From Segetibacter sp. 3557_3 (GTDB lineage Bacteria > Bacteroidota > Bacteroidia > Chitinophagales > Chitinophagaceae), in NCBI RefSeq assembly GCF_004354985.1, contig NZ_SMSK01000001.1, positions 1 through 64,000 on the forward strand: a stretch of 64,000 bases of DNA, given 5' to 3'. Numbering within the stretch: the first letter of the stretch is position 1; each line of letters begins with the position of its first letter. The notes beneath the pieces were generated by a model. That model worked only from the letters and a program-made list of their open reading frames with translations, ran no database searches and was not told where the DNA came from. Below are positions 8,896 to 18,385 of the stretch, piece by piece. The position numbers and the translations under genes are program-made.

Positions 8896-9331
8896 CCTGG
8901 AGAACTTTGTTTGGGTCGCGAAGATAGGGATTTCACGTCCTTAAATGGTTCCATTTTCTGCCATGAGGCAGATAAAATCCGTTCACTTTAACATACTAAA
9001 ACAACCCTCTGCAGATCATAAAACCAATTACCGGCCTCCCTTGTTGGAAGCCCCAACATGGATTTCAATGGGGCAGGATTAGAATGCCCATGGTACGGTT
9101 TCTCGAAATAAGCGACCCATACCTTTTACTTATTCAAAGTTGAACTGATGAAATTTTGTCATAACAATGCTTTAACTATATAGGAGATCGTAAAGCGACT
9201 GCCAATAGTGCTTTGGGTTTACCAGAATTTCAGCTGCTCTGCAACTTTGACTTTTTACCGCCCATTGGCATAATTAATGACGATCAGGTCACGCACAATT
9301 AATGCATTTAAAAACAAAAAAACCTATACGT
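8896..9331. other. Intergenic region, nusB to groES
   Basis: The 436 bases hold the divergent nusB and groES control regions. No CIRCE inverted repeat (TTAGCACTC pair) is present. One sigma-54-like box at 9265-9280 is listed separately. I see no open frame of note. Confidence 0.5.
9265..9280 (+). promoter_or_regulatory. Possible sigma-54-like promoter of groES-groEL
   Basis: TTGGCATAATTAATGA resembles a -24/-12 promoter (TGGCA, spacer, TGC) but has TGA in place of TGC. It lies 51 bases before the groES ATG. This is a pattern match only. Confidence 0.25.
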
Positions 9332-9616
9332 ATGGCTGACAAAAAACTAAATGTTACCCCTTTACACGACAGGGTAATCGTTCAGGCTGCCGCTGCTGAA
9401 GAGAAAACTGCAGGGGGCATTATCATACCTGATACAGCAAAAGAAAAACCACAGCGTGGTGTTGTTGTAGCCGCAGGTCCTGGCAAAAAAGATGAGCCCG
9501 TAACCGTTAAGGTGGGTGACAATGTACTCTATGGCAAATACGCCGGTACCGAGATCCAGGTTGAGGGTAGCGATTACCTGATCATGAGAGAGAGTGATAT
9601 TCTTGCTATCGTATAA
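9332..9616 (+). CDS. groES: Co-chaperonin GroES
   Basis: GroES is the 10-kDa heptameric lid of the GroEL folding chamber. From the ATG at 9332 the product is 94 aa ([18 protein letters not shown]...). It has the mobile loop [19 protein letters not shown] and a C-terminal [13 protein letters not shown], all standard. An upstream in-frame ATG at 9302 would add ten residues ([10 protein letters not shown]) that the family lacks, so the later one is preferred. groEL follows after 147 bases, an unusually long gap filled by a dispersed repeat. Confidence 0.97.
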   Translation: MADKKLNVTPLHDRVIVQAAAAEEKTAGGIIIPDTAKEKPQRGVVVAAGPGKKDEPVTVKVGDNVLYGKYAGTEIQVEGSDYLIMRESDILAIV

Positions 9617-9654
9617 TGCAGGCTCTCCCGCAAGTCGCTGCTACCCGGTTTGCA

Positions 9655-9704
9655 GTACAATAGTGCCCGTCCGAAAGACGAGCCGGGCGAACAACGCAAC
9701 GATG
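9655..9704 (+). repeat. Dispersed palindromic repeat, copy C, between groES and groEL
   Basis: This copy begins GTACAATAGTGCCCGTCCGA and ends GAACAACGCAACGATG, in + orientation. It sits inside the groES-groEL operon gap, where it would be transcribed as a hairpin. Confidence 0.78.
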
Positions 9705-9763
9705 TCCATCAGGGTATTGTTGCCGGTAACCAAAAGTTTCCAACATAGTTAAATTAAAATACA

Positions 9764-11401
9764 ATGGCTAAACAAATTTTCTTCGACATTGAAGCCCGCA
9801 ACAAAATGAAAAGGGGTGTTGACACCCTTGCCAATGCGGTTAAAGTAACCCTCGGACCAAAAGGCCGGAACGTGGTGATTGAAAAGAAATTCGGTGCTCC
9901 TTCCGTAACCAAAGACGGTGTTACCGTGGCGAAAGAAATTGAACTCGAGGATGCAATCGAGAACATGGGTGCACAAATGGTAAAAGAAGTAGCATCTAAA
10001 ACAGCAGATATTGCTGGTGATGGTACAACTACTGCAACAGTTCTTGCCCAGTCCATCATTAGTGAAGGACTTAAGAATGTTGCTGCCGGTGCAAATCCAA
10101 TGGATTTGAAACGCGGTATCGATAAGGCTGTTCAGGCAGTAATTGAAAACCTCAGGAGTCAAAGCCAGGCTGTTGGCGACGACAGTAGCAAAATCGAGCA
10201 GGTTGCCACCATCTCTGCAAACAGTGATGAGAATATTGGTAAACTGATTGCGCAGGCAATGGGTAAAGTTGGTAAAGAAGGTGTAATTACCGTTGAAGAA
10301 GCTAAAGGTACTGACACTACTGTTGAAGTAGTTGAAGGTATGCAGTTTGACCGCGGTTATATCAGCCCATACTTCGTTACCAATAGCGAAAAAATGGAAG
10401 CTGAACTTCAGAACCCATACATCCTGATCTACGATAAGAAGATCTCTGCAATGAAAGACATTCTTCATATCCTGGAGAAAGTTGCACAAAGCGGACGTCC
10501 GTTGGTCATCATCGCTGAGGACCTCGAAGGTGAAGCACTTGCTACACTGGTGGTAAACAAACTGCGTGGTACACTTAAAGTAGCTGCTATTAAAGCGCCT
10601 GGTTTTGGTGATCGCCGTAAAGAAATGCTGCAGGATATTGCCATTCTTACTGCAGGTACCGTAATTAGCGAAGAGCAAGGTTACAAACTTGAAAACGCTG
10701 ACCTTTCTTACTTAGGTTCTGCTGCATCAATTGCTATTGATAAAGACAATACAACTATCGTTGGCGGTAAAGGTGAAAAAGAAAACATTACTGCCCGCGT
10801 AAACCAGATTAAGGCTCAAATTGAAACCACAACTTCTGACTACGATCGCGAGAAATTGCAGGAGCGTCTAGCAAAACTGAGCGGTGGTGTTGCCGTACTT
10901 TATGTAGGTGCAGCAACTGAAGTTGAAATGAAGGAAAAGAAAGACCGTGTAGACGACGCATTACATGCTACACGTGCAGCAGTTGAAGAAGGTATCGTAC
11001 CTGGTGGTGGTGTTGCATATGTACGTTCAATCGAATCGCTTGATAACCTTAAAGGTATTAACGACGACGAAACTACAGGTATCCAGATCATTAAAAGAGC
11101 TATTGAAGAGCCGATCCGCCAGATTGTAATCAACAGCGGTATCGAAGGTTCTATCGTGGTTCAAAAAATAAAAGAAGGTTCTGGTGATTTCGGTTTCAAC
11201 GCACGTACCGAAGTTTATGAGAACCTGTTGGCTGCCGGTGTTATCGATCCAACAAAAGTTACCCGTGTTGCGCTTGAAAACGCTGCTTCTATCGCTGGTA
11301 TGTTACTTACTACCGAGTGTGTTGTAGCCGACAAACCCGCTAAGGAACAACCACATACGCATGGTGGTGGAGCTCCTGATATGGGCGGAATGGGTTACTA
11401 A
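9764..11401 (+). CDS. groEL: Chaperonin GroEL
   Basis: GroEL is the 60-kDa tetradecameric chaperonin that folds proteins with ATP and GroES in the cytoplasm. The 545-aa product shows the nucleotide-binding [11 protein letters not shown] and [12 protein letters not shown] near residues 28-95. It also has the apical-domain [12 protein letters not shown], the hinge signature [15 protein letters not shown] near residue 405, and the flexible tail ending [11 protein letters not shown]. It is second in the operon with groES, and a strong terminator follows 34 bases after the stop. It is full length with no oddities. Confidence 0.99.
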   Translation: MAKQIFFDIEARNKMKRGVDTLANAVKVTLGPKGRNVVIEKKFGAPSVTKDGVTVAKEIELEDAIENMGAQMVKEVASKTADIAGDGTTTATVLAQSIISEGLKNVAAGANPMDLKRGIDKAVQAVIENLRSQSQAVGDDSSKIEQVATISANSDENIGKLIAQAMGKVGKEGVITVEEAKGTDTTVEVVEGMQFDRGYISPYFVTNSEKMEAELQNPYILIYDKKISAMKDILHILEKVAQSGRPLVIIAEDLEGEALATLVVNKLRGTLKVAAIKAPGFGDRRKEMLQDIAILTAGTVISEEQGYKLENADLSYLGSAASIAIDKDNTTIVGGKGEKENITARVNQIKAQIETTTSDYDREKLQERLAKLSGGVAVLYVGAATEVEMKEKKDRVDDALHATRAAVEEGIVPGGGVAYVRSIESLDNLKGINDDETTGIQIIKRAIEEPIRQIVINSGIEGSIVVQKIKEGSGDFGFNARTEVYENLLAAGVIDPTKVTRVALENAASIAGMLLTTECVVADKPAKEQPHTHGGGAPDMGGMGY

Positions 11402-11435
11402 AAATACAAGTAGTCGGATTTATTCCGCTACCAAT

Positions 11436-11469
11436 AAAAATCCCGCTGGCTATGCCGCGGGATTTTTTT
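11436..11469 (+). terminator. Rho-independent terminator of groES-groEL
   Basis: The stem AAAAATCCCGC / GCGGGATTTTT has a 9-base loop and ends in a T7 run directly downstream of groEL. Confidence 0.92.
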
Positions 11470-11849
11470 ATAAATGTAAAATGCAAATGTAAAATTGAAA
11501 ATGAAAAACTCCGCAAACCCATAACGACTCATATCTCATATCTCATCACTCATCACTCTTCACCTCTCATCACTCCTGTCCCTTTACGTCTCGTTTCGAG
11601 CAAAGTTTTTTTTGGCCGCCGGCAGAACAACATTTTTCAACACCGTTGTGTCACTCCCTTGTACGGTTCATTCGCTATTCAGCTTTTCTATTGCACCTGG
11701 TTGACTATACTGATAATCAAAAGAACCGTTATTTATAAGTAATGATGTTATCTCACAATGGTTGAAGCTCGTGGCATAACTCCAGCAACTTAACCCTCAT
11801 CATTTAAATCTCGATATTCTGCATTCATACTTCTGCATTCATAATTTAA
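11470..11849. other. Intergenic region after groEL
   Basis: The 380 bases include low-complexity TCATCACTC-type runs (about 11530-11575) and a degenerate piece of the dispersed repeat (about 11650-11674, TGTCACTCCCTTGTACGG, minus orientation). No gene is supported. Confidence 0.5.
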
Positions 11850-12761
11850 CTACTGCGCCTGTGGTTCAATCCTAATGCGTTTCGCAAAGATCCGGTATAA
11901 TGAGTCGCGGATCCTGGTTGTATCTGCTGGTGGTGCGGTTACCGACAGGTACATTCTAAAATATTTACCGGAGGCTGAAGTTATACTATCGTATTTAGCG
12001 GGCATCTTCAGGTTGACAAGTTGTGCTGTTCTTTTTAATGCCCGCGGCTTTGATGGGGTTACCTCGAAGATCATTTTGTAAGCTGTGTTCCCGTTAAGTG
12101 TGGCCGGCAGCGCAGGCCGCGCGGAAACCAACGTTGTATCAGATCCGGTTGTTGTGCTATCACCATCATTTGTTGTGGGCGACGCTGCAGCAACAGCCGA
12201 CTCGCCTGATGGTGATGATTGGTAAACAAACTTGTAATAACCAAATGCTGCCGCTGCTAAAACGAGTACGGTTAAAGTGGCAACTAAGGCCCTGTTGTTT
12301 CCGGCGGGTTTTGCAGTTGTTAGTGGTTTGCGTGCCTGCTGGATGCGTTCCCGCTCTCTTAAGGGTGCGGGCTCTTCCCGTGCATATTGTACATTGGTAA
12401 ACTGCCCAGGGATAAACTCGTAAAGGCCATGATTGTCGGATTGCAGGGTGCCTATACCCTCAATGGTATATGGCTTCCCAAGGTTGATAAACTGCCTAAC
12501 ATTTGACAAATAGGAGTCAAGGTCTGAAGTCACCAGGGGCTGGATCTTACCCAGCCGCTTTACCATAAACGCAATCAAATCATCGGTAGTCGACGCTTTA
12601 GAATTAAAGTTGAACCGTAAACCTTCGATGGGATAATAAACATCTTTCTCCGACGGTGGAGGAACAACAACATTGCTATCCAGTTCAAAAGTGCCAATTT
12701 GCTGTAGTTCCAGCCTTTTATGTTCGTAAAGGTATTGGGCCAAAAGATCGTCGAATTTCAC
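11850..12761 (-). CDS. HU/CCDC81-type membrane protein with SPOR-like C-terminus
   Basis: The 303-aa protein has two N-terminal modules resembling the bacterial HU-CCDC81 domain: MKFDDLLAQYLYEHKRLELQQIGTF at residues 1-60, and a second around residues 65-130 with the repeated theme GKPYTIEGIGTL. One transmembrane helix follows near residues 159-177 (ALVATLTVLVLAAAAFGYY), then a Ser/Thr/Asp linker. The last 80 residues (YKMIFEVTP...YFRMYLSV) resemble a divergent SPOR peptidoglycan-binding domain. It may link the nucleoid or cytoplasm to the cell wall; that is inference. It is divergent from the small membrane gene at 12832. Confidence 0.75.
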   Translation of the reverse strand: MKFDDLLAQYLYEHKRLELQQIGTFELDSNVVVPPPSEKDVYYPIEGLRFNFNSKASTTDDLIAFMVKRLGKIQPLVTSDLDSYLSNVRQFINLGKPYTIEGIGTLQSDNHGLYEFIPGQFTNVQYAREEPAPLRERERIQQARKPLTTAKPAGNNRALVATLTVLVLAAAAFGYYKFVYQSSPSGESAVAAASPTTNDGDSTTTGSDTTLVSARPALPATLNGNTAYKMIFEVTPSKPRALKRTAQLVNLKMPAKYDSITSASGKYFRMYLSVTAPPADTTRIRDSLYRIFAKRIRIEPQAQ

Positions 12762-12831
12762 AAATATTCTTTTTTGTTATCGATAGAAATGGGTGCCGCA
12801 ATGTACCCTTTTTTGATGTTACCTTTACCGA

Positions 12832-13194
12832 ATGCTGACATCGGAGGAAAAAAAATTTATGACCTACTGGGAACAGGAAAGAACAAAAAAACCTGGTATT
12901 TTTCGTCAGCTTCGAGTAGGCTTACCAATTGGAGTGGGGCTGGGTATATTGATTGTACTGAATTTCTGGAGTGGTTGGTACAAACGCGCCACCATGGTTG
13001 CAAACAGTCAGTCTACTCCAATGGTATTGCTGGTTGCTATCGTAATCATTATTGTATTTTGGTCGATTTTTGCCCAGCGTCACAAGCGGGATATGAACGA
13101 ACAACGGTATATGGAACTACTGGTCAAAAAAAACAAGGAAGTTGATCCGGCTGGCATGCAGCAGGATCTCGGAAACAAAAGTCACATTGAATAA
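12832..13194 (+). CDS. Small two-helix membrane protein, unknown function
   Basis: This 120-aa protein has two transmembrane helices, at about residues 30-49 (PIGVGLGILIVLNFWSGW) and 63-81 (PMVLLVAIVIIIVFWSIFA). A charged cytoplasmic tail (RHKRDMNEQRYMELL) follows. I do not recognise a named family. It starts with ATG 70 bases from the divergent HU/CCDC81 gene and ends 12 bases before the FKBP lipoprotein, so the two are probably one transcript. The overlapping frame at 12720-13145 is a shadow. Confidence 0.7.
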   Translation: MLTSEEKKFMTYWEQERTKKPGIFRQLRVGLPIGVGLGILIVLNFWSGWYKRATMVANSQSTPMVLLVAIVIIIVFWSIFAQRHKRDMNEQRYMELLVKKNKEVDPAGMQQDLGNKSHIE

Positions 13195-13206
13195 CAAAAT
13201 ACAAGT

Positions 13207-13677
13207 ATGAAGAAGTATCTGGTTTTATTTTCGGGTTTAATGGTGTTACTGTTAGGAGGGTGCGTAAAGCAGGAGAAAGCCTGCACCCCACGGAGCACTG
13301 CTTCGGAGGAAGCACAAATGACTGCCTACGCAGTCGCAAACGGAATAACAGCCACGAAACACAACAGCGGGCTGCAATACGAAATTATCAACCCCGGTAC
13401 AGGTGCAACGCCTACGGTTAATTCACAGGTATTTGTTACTTACACGGGTAAGTTGCTAAACGGAACAGTGTTCGATCAGTCGGCAGATCCTTCCCGCTCA
13501 AACTGGAAATTGGGTGGGCTCATTGAAGGCTGGAGAATTGGCATTCCACTCATCAAAAAAGGTGGTCGTATCAAATTGATTGTGCCTTCTTCACTGGCAT
13601 ATGGCTGTAATGATGTGAACGGGCTTCCTGGTAACTCAGTGCTTTTCTTTGACATAAGCCTCGTTGACGTTCAATAA
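13207..13677 (+). CDS. FKBP-type peptidyl-prolyl isomerase lipoprotein
   Basis: The 156-aa product has a lipoprotein signal with lipobox LLGGC (Cys near residue 19). A single FKBP domain covers about residues 55-156 (VFVTYTGKLLNGTVFDQS, GWRIGIPLIKKGGRIKLIVP, LAYG). It would catalyse proline cis-trans isomerisation in the periplasm or on the outer membrane, helping envelope proteins fold. Conserved pocket residues (Y, F-D, W, Y) appear present. It is downstream of the small membrane gene and is followed by a hairpin terminator 20 bases after the stop. Confidence 0.92.
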   Translation: MKKYLVLFSGLMVLLLGGCVKQEKACTPRSTASEEAQMTAYAVANGITATKHNSGLQYEIINPGTGATPTVNSQVFVTYTGKLLNGTVFDQSADPSRSNWKLGGLIEGWRIGIPLIKKGGRIKLIVPSSLAYGCNDVNGLPGNSVLFFDISLVDVQ

Positions 13678-13697
13678 ACTTTATTTCCATATTATTT

Positions 13698-13724
13698 AAA
13701 TGGCCCCGTTGTTGGGGCCATTTT
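13698..13724 (+). terminator. Bidirectional terminator between FKBP gene and nagB-lmbE
   Basis: The stem AAATGGCCCC / GGGGCCATTT has a 6-base loop and T/A-rich flanks on both sides. It lies between two convergent genes. Confidence 0.9.
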
Positions 13725-13736
13725 CGTTTTCCTTTA

Positions 13737-15665
13737 TCAGAGCTCTTTCCATCGTACAAAAGCTTCCATTGCGGCATATTGGGTCATGCCCAGTTGTGCA
13801 TAAAGATTTGCGGTATTGCTGTTCCGCTCCTCTGCCCGTTGCCAGAATTCACGACTGTCCGTACCCAGAAAGGGCACCATATCTTTTTGTGACTGGTGTA
13901 TGAAAATTCCGAAACGCTTCTTCATTACCTGGTCGGGGCTCATCGGTATGGCCATTTCAATTTCATCAATATCCCATTCCTGCCAGGCGCCTTTGTACAG
14001 CCAAACCCAGCAGTCCTTTAGCCATTCATCACCCGCCGCTTTCAGCCGCCGGAAACTTTCAAAAATGATATCGAGGCAAACCTTATGGGTGCCATGCGGA
14101 TCGGCAAGGTCGCCGGCACAATACACCTGGTGTGGTTTTAGGCTCCTCAGGCATTCCATGGTTATTTGAATGTCTTCTTCGCCCAGCGGCTTTTTTTCGA
14201 TGGTGCCGGTTTCATAAAACGGGAGGTTCAGAAAGTGCGCCCGGGTATCAGGCAGCCCAACATACCTGCACGTTGCTTTTGCCTCACAACGCCTGATCAG
14301 GCCTTTGATGGCCCTTATCTCAGGAGTATCTACCTGGTTTTTTCTTTTGCGGGCGAGGAACCGCTGCGCGTCGGAAAGTATTTCCTTACTGGTGTGATTG
14401 TCGATCCCGAACATATCTTCGAAGCCAACGGCAAAATCGAGAAAACGGGTTACAAATTCATCTGTTACGGCGATGTTGCCACTTGTTTGGTAAGCGACAT
14501 GCACTTCATGTCCCTGGTCGTGCAGTCGCATAAATGTGCCGCCCATGCTGATGATGTCGTCATCGGGATGGGGCGAGAAAATGACGCAACGTTTCGGCTG
14601 TATGTGGCTCCGCTCAGGATGTTTGGGAATATGTGCATCGGGTTTACCGCCGGGCCAGCCTGTGATGCTGTCTCTGAGCATGTAGTATACCTGGAGATTG
14701 ATTTCGTAGGCATCGCCTTTCTCTACCAGTAAATCACCAACACCATTTTCATTGTAGTCGTGTGTCGTCAGGCTAAGTACCGGTTTTTTAGTTTTAAGCG
14801 ACATATTAACGACCGCTCTTTTGATCATCGCCGGTGTCCATTCGCATTCGCCGGTAAGCCAGGGTGAGCTAATGCGGGTAAGATCGGCTGCAGCAATTTC
14901 ATCTACAACAAAAGTACAGTCGTTATGCTGCTGAAGAATGCTTGCGGGTATTTGTTCGGTAACCTGGCCTTCAACAGAACGGGCAAGAATGGGTGCTTTC
15001 ATCCCCCAGGCCATCAACACAATACGCTTTGCTTTTAATATGGTGCTGATACCCATGGTGATTGCGAGCCTGGGTACCTGTGAAATGTTCTGGAACTCCC
15101 GGGCATTGGCAATCCGGGTGCTATTGTCGAGGGTAACCAGGCGGGTTTTTGAAAATAAACTTGAGCCTGGTTCATTGAAACCAATATGACCATTGTTTCC
15201 GATTCCGAGCACCTGTAAGTCTATTCCACCTGCTGACTCAATCATTTGCTCGTACTCCTGGCAGTGTTGCTTAATCTGATCTTTGGGAAGCTCCCCATTC
15301 GGAAGATGGATGTTGGACGGATCAATATCAATATGCTTAAAAAGGTGCCGGTGCATAAAGCTATGGTAGCTCTGAAAGGCGTCGTGTTCCAAGGGGTAGT
15401 ATTCATCGAGGTTAAAGGTTATTACGTCTTTAAAGCTTAGGCCTTGTTCCCGATGAAGCCTCACCAATTCGGCATACAAGCTGATAGGAGTAGAACCCGT
15501 GGCAAGCCCTAAAACGGTCTTCTGCCCCTTACGTTGCCTGTCTTTTATCAGGTCTGCTATCTCAACGGCTACGAAGGCTGAACCAAGTGCTGGTGTATTA
15601 AAGATTTTAACCGGTATCTTCTCAAAGCTATCAATCAGGTTTATCTCGTGACGTGTATTGGGCAT
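13737..15665 (-). CDS. nagB: Glucosamine-6-phosphate deaminase fused to LmbE/PIG-L deacetylase-like domain
   Basis: The 642-aa chain joins two enzymes. Residues 1-260 form a NagB domain that turns glucosamine-6-phosphate into fructose-6-phosphate and ammonia (FNLDEYY at 84-90, GNNGHIGFNEPG at 156-167). Residues 355-640 are a LmbE/PIG-L zinc deacetylase fold (FSPHPDDD at 363-370, and the C-terminal DLADPHGTHK). This fusion is known in Bacteroidota, where the second domain's substrate is unsettled. The adjacent GH20 hexosaminidase fits a role in GlcNAc use. It has its own good promoter and shares a bidirectional terminator with the FKBP gene. Confidence 0.92.
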   Translation of the reverse strand: MPNTRHEINLIDSFEKIPVKIFNTPALGSAFVAVEIADLIKDRQRKGQKTVLGLATGSTPISLYAELVRLHREQGLSFKDVITFNLDEYYPLEHDAFQSYHSFMHRHLFKHIDIDPSNIHLPNGELPKDQIKQHCQEYEQMIESAGGIDLQVLGIGNNGHIGFNEPGSSLFSKTRLVTLDNSTRIANAREFQNISQVPRLAITMGISTILKAKRIVLMAWGMKAPILARSVEGQVTEQIPASILQQHNDCTFVVDEIAAADLTRISSPWLTGECEWTPAMIKRAVVNMSLKTKKPVLSLTTHDYNENGVGDLLVEKGDAYEINLQVYYMLRDSITGWPGGKPDAHIPKHPERSHIQPKRCVIFSPHPDDDIISMGGTFMRLHDQGHEVHVAYQTSGNIAVTDEFVTRFLDFAVGFEDMFGIDNHTSKEILSDAQRFLARKRKNQVDTPEIRAIKGLIRRCEAKATCRYVGLPDTRAHFLNLPFYETGTIEKKPLGEEDIQITMECLRSLKPHQVYCAGDLADPHGTHKVCLDIIFESFRRLKAAGDEWLKDCWVWLYKGAWQEWDIDEIEMAIPMSPDQVMKKRFGIFIHQSQKDMVPFLGTDSREFWQRAEERNSNTANLYAQLGMTQYAAMEAFVRWKEL

Positions 15666-15686
15666 TCGTTATGGTTTGGTTCAATT

Positions 15687-15717
15687 CAAATTTAAACTGG
15701 TGGAGTATCTGTCCAAA
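15687..15717 (-). promoter_or_regulatory. Bacteroidota-type promoter of nagB-lmbE
   Basis: On the minus strand TTTG at 15714-15717 is followed after 19 bases by TAAATTTG at 15687-15694, a full match. The -7 box lies 21 bases before the ATG at 15665. Confidence 0.75.
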
Positions 15718-15842
15718 AGAAATTAGGGTGCATCGACATATACGGCGGATGAACTGTTTATAGCCTTAGCTCGTGTAAACTAGAACCCATGGAACACTGG
15801 GTAAACAGATTACCCTGCGTGTAATATTAGCTGTTCAACGTT

Positions 15843-18185
15843 TTAGTACACCTCAAGTTCGTCGACGAATAACCACGCCGGTCTGCCCGCACCGGGTTTG
15901 CCCGTGCCTATTGTACCCACATTTTCCGCTACGACCCTAATATACCTGGTAGATACAGCTTGCTTAAATGGAATTGATATTTTACGTTCATCATCCCACT
16001 TCTCATTAACCGGGGCAACTTTAGATGGCTGTGACCAGTCTGTTCCATTTGAAGATGTATAGACTACAACCGATTTAGGCAGGTAAATATAACTTGGTTC
16101 CTGTTTCCAGACATTTACCACCACACGTGAAACCGGCTGTGTTTCACCCAGGTCAATTACGGCTTCCAAATTTTTACCCTGCCAGCCCAGCCACTCCGGG
16201 GAGTTGAAGCCACGGTCGGAAGTAAGACCGTTTACCAGGCCCACGGCGCCAACATTGCCCGGATAAGTGGAAGAGGGAGGAGTTGATATCGTGATCTTTT
16301 TACCTGTGGCTTTGTTGAACATGAATCTTCTTGTTATGTTTCTATAATCCCGTCTGCCGTTTAACTCTATGCCGGCAACACCTGTTCCGGAAGCTGAAAC
16401 CTGCAAAGGGCCTGCGTATTGTTTTTTTGGATCACGATATGAACCGCTATTTGCCGACGTGTCACCGGAGAGTACTTCAGCTAGTATGCGGGCACCACCA
16501 ATGTTTGTGGACAGGTACCACAACAATCCTTTGTTTCCTGGTGCAGCTGCGATCGAATCTTTAATCTCGAAATAAGCTTTGCTGTAATTAACCTTCCAAA
16601 GGTCGTAACGACGTAGTTGCTGTTGAAACCGGGTTTCGAAGTCTTTGTAATTCCTTTTTTCCAAGGGCGACCATAGTACTTCGCTCAGTGCTGCTACCCG
16701 GGGAAAAAGCTGGTATTCCACTTTTCTCGTATTCTTAATGTATTCGGTCCATAGGTTTGCCTGTGCACCCAGGATGTATTTGGCTTCGCTGGCGTTTAAC
16801 TCTTTTGGAAGAGGTTCATATTGGTAGACTTTTTCAATGGGGCTAAAACCTCCGATGGTAACGGAGTCTTCCTGTTTGCTTTGCGCATGATCGAAATAAA
16901 CATGACTGCTCGGGGTCATAATGACCGTGTGGTTCTGTTTTGCCGCTTCAATCCCTCCTTTCTCACCACGCCAACTCATTACCGTAGCATTAGGTGCCAA
17001 ACCACCTTCCAGGATCTCGTCCCAGCCGATGATTTTACGGCCTTTGTTGTTCAGGAATTTTTCCATGCGTTGTATAAAGTAACTCTGCAACCCATGTTCA
17101 TCCTTAAGGTTCTTTTCCTTAATGAGCTGCTGACAAAATGCAGAACGCTTCCACGACTCTTTTGGCGACTCGTCGCCGCCGATGTGTATGTACTCCGAAG
17201 GAAACAATTCAACTACTTCATCCAGTACATCGCCTAGAAATTTGAACGTATTTTCAGTCGGGCAAAACACGTCTTCAAAAACACCCCAGGCCTGTTGCAC
17301 CTGTTTGCCTTCCGTAGTGCCACTCCAGGCTGTCTGAGCCGGTGCCTTTGTTGATTCAGAAGGAAAGCAACTAAGTTCCGGGTAAGCAGCAATTGCTGCA
17401 GAAGCATGTCCGGGCATTTCGATTTCAGGGATCACGGTAATAAATCGGGCAGCAGCATATTTTACGACTTCCCTGATTTCATCCTGGGTATAAAATCCTC
17501 CATAGCGGAGGCTGTCATTGCCTTTGCCTGGATAGCGGCCGATGATGGTGCCGTTTCTATATCCACCAACCTCGGTGAGTTTAGGATACTTTTTGATTTC
17601 TATCCGCCATCCCTGGTCATCCGTCAGGTGCCAGTGAAAGGTGTTCATTTTATGCAGGGCAAGAAAGTCAATATACTTTTTTACATAATCAACCGGGAAG
17701 AAGTGCCGGCATACATCAAGGTGCAACCCCCTGTAGCTAAAACGTGGCTGGTCGGCGAGATTTACAGCGGCTACCTGTAGCTGTTTGGATGGCTCAACAG
17801 GAAGTAGTTGCAACAAACTCTGCATACCGTAAAAAGTGCCTTTGTAAGTGTCGCCCTGGATGTTGACGCCGGCGGGAGTTACTTCGAGTGTATAGTGTCC
17901 TTCATTTGCCGGTGCCGCAACAAACTTTAGCGAGGTAAGCCTGATATAATCCGAAGCGGCCTGCCGGCCAACCGGCAGCTTAAAGCCATAGTAGGTACTG
18001 AGGTAATCGTTGAAAAAATCTGCTGTCTGTTTTTCGCCCTCATCAGTGTATACCAACTGTGTTTTTGCGCTAAGCTTGAAAGTGCCTTTTCCGGCAACTT
18101 GTTTCACCGGAGCAGGAATGATCTGCCTTCCAAAAGAAATGTTGATCAACAAGAGACATGAAGCCAGAAGCAAAGATCTTATCAT
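15843..18185 (-). CDS. GH20 beta-N-acetylhexosaminidase
   Basis: The 780-aa secreted or surface enzyme removes terminal beta-linked GlcNAc or GalNAc. It has a signal peptide (about residues 1-20, SLLLASCLLLINISFG) and an N-terminal GH20b-like domain to about 145. The GH20 barrel follows, with HWHLTDDQGWRIEIKKYP near 185-201 and the catalytic Asp-Glu pair in HIGGDESPK (338-339). The last 150 residues are a beta-sandwich of the F5/8 type C (CBM32-like) kind (LEAVIDLGETQPVSRVVVNV). It lies upstream of nagB-lmbE on the same strand with a 177-base gap, so co-function in GlcNAc release and catabolism is likely. nagB also has its own promoter. Confidence 0.95.
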   Translation of the reverse strand: MIRSLLLASCLLLINISFGRQIIPAPVKQVAGKGTFKLSAKTQLVYTDEGEKQTADFFNDYLSTYYGFKLPVGRQAASDYIRLTSLKFVAAPANEGHYTLEVTPAGVNIQGDTYKGTFYGMQSLLQLLPVEPSKQLQVAAVNLADQPRFSYRGLHLDVCRHFFPVDYVKKYIDFLALHKMNTFHWHLTDDQGWRIEIKKYPKLTEVGGYRNGTIIGRYPGKGNDSLRYGGFYTQDEIREVVKYAAARFITVIPEIEMPGHASAAIAAYPELSCFPSESTKAPAQTAWSGTTEGKQVQQAWGVFEDVFCPTENTFKFLGDVLDEVVELFPSEYIHIGGDESPKESWKRSAFCQQLIKEKNLKDEHGLQSYFIQRMEKFLNNKGRKIIGWDEILEGGLAPNATVMSWRGEKGGIEAAKQNHTVIMTPSSHVYFDHAQSKQEDSVTIGGFSPIEKVYQYEPLPKELNASEAKYILGAQANLWTEYIKNTRKVEYQLFPRVAALSEVLWSPLEKRNYKDFETRFQQQLRRYDLWKVNYSKAYFEIKDSIAAAPGNKGLLWYLSTNIGGARILAEVLSGDTSANSGSYRDPKKQYAGPLQVSASGTGVAGIELNGRRDYRNITRRFMFNKATGKKITISTPPSSTYPGNVGAVGLVNGLTSDRGFNSPEWLGWQGKNLEAVIDLGETQPVSRVVVNVWKQEPSYIYLPKSVVVYTSSNGTDWSQPSKVAPVNEKWDDERKISIPFKQAVSTRYIRVVAENVGTIGTGKPGAGRPAWLFVDELEVY

Positions 18186-18385
18186 GTGAAAAGATGGTTT
18201 ACGATGAGTTAATTGCTAATGTACTATGAATTACTATGCATTATCCCTGAGACCTGCTAATCATTGGTATGTCCACCTTGTAAAACAACACACTTATTTG
18301 ATGATAGGTATAAGCGGTGATTTTAAAGGTTAAATGGCATGCCTTTGCAGGCTGCTCAGCCAATGTCGTTGGTTAAGGCATTAAA

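Noticed and set aside
8896-9331. CIRCE element for HrcA control of groES
   Set aside because: No TTAGCACTC / GAGTGCTAA pair is present.
12720-13145. 141-aa plus-strand frame overlapping the two-helix membrane gene
   Set aside because: It is a shadow in another frame, while the 12832 frame has two clear membrane helices.
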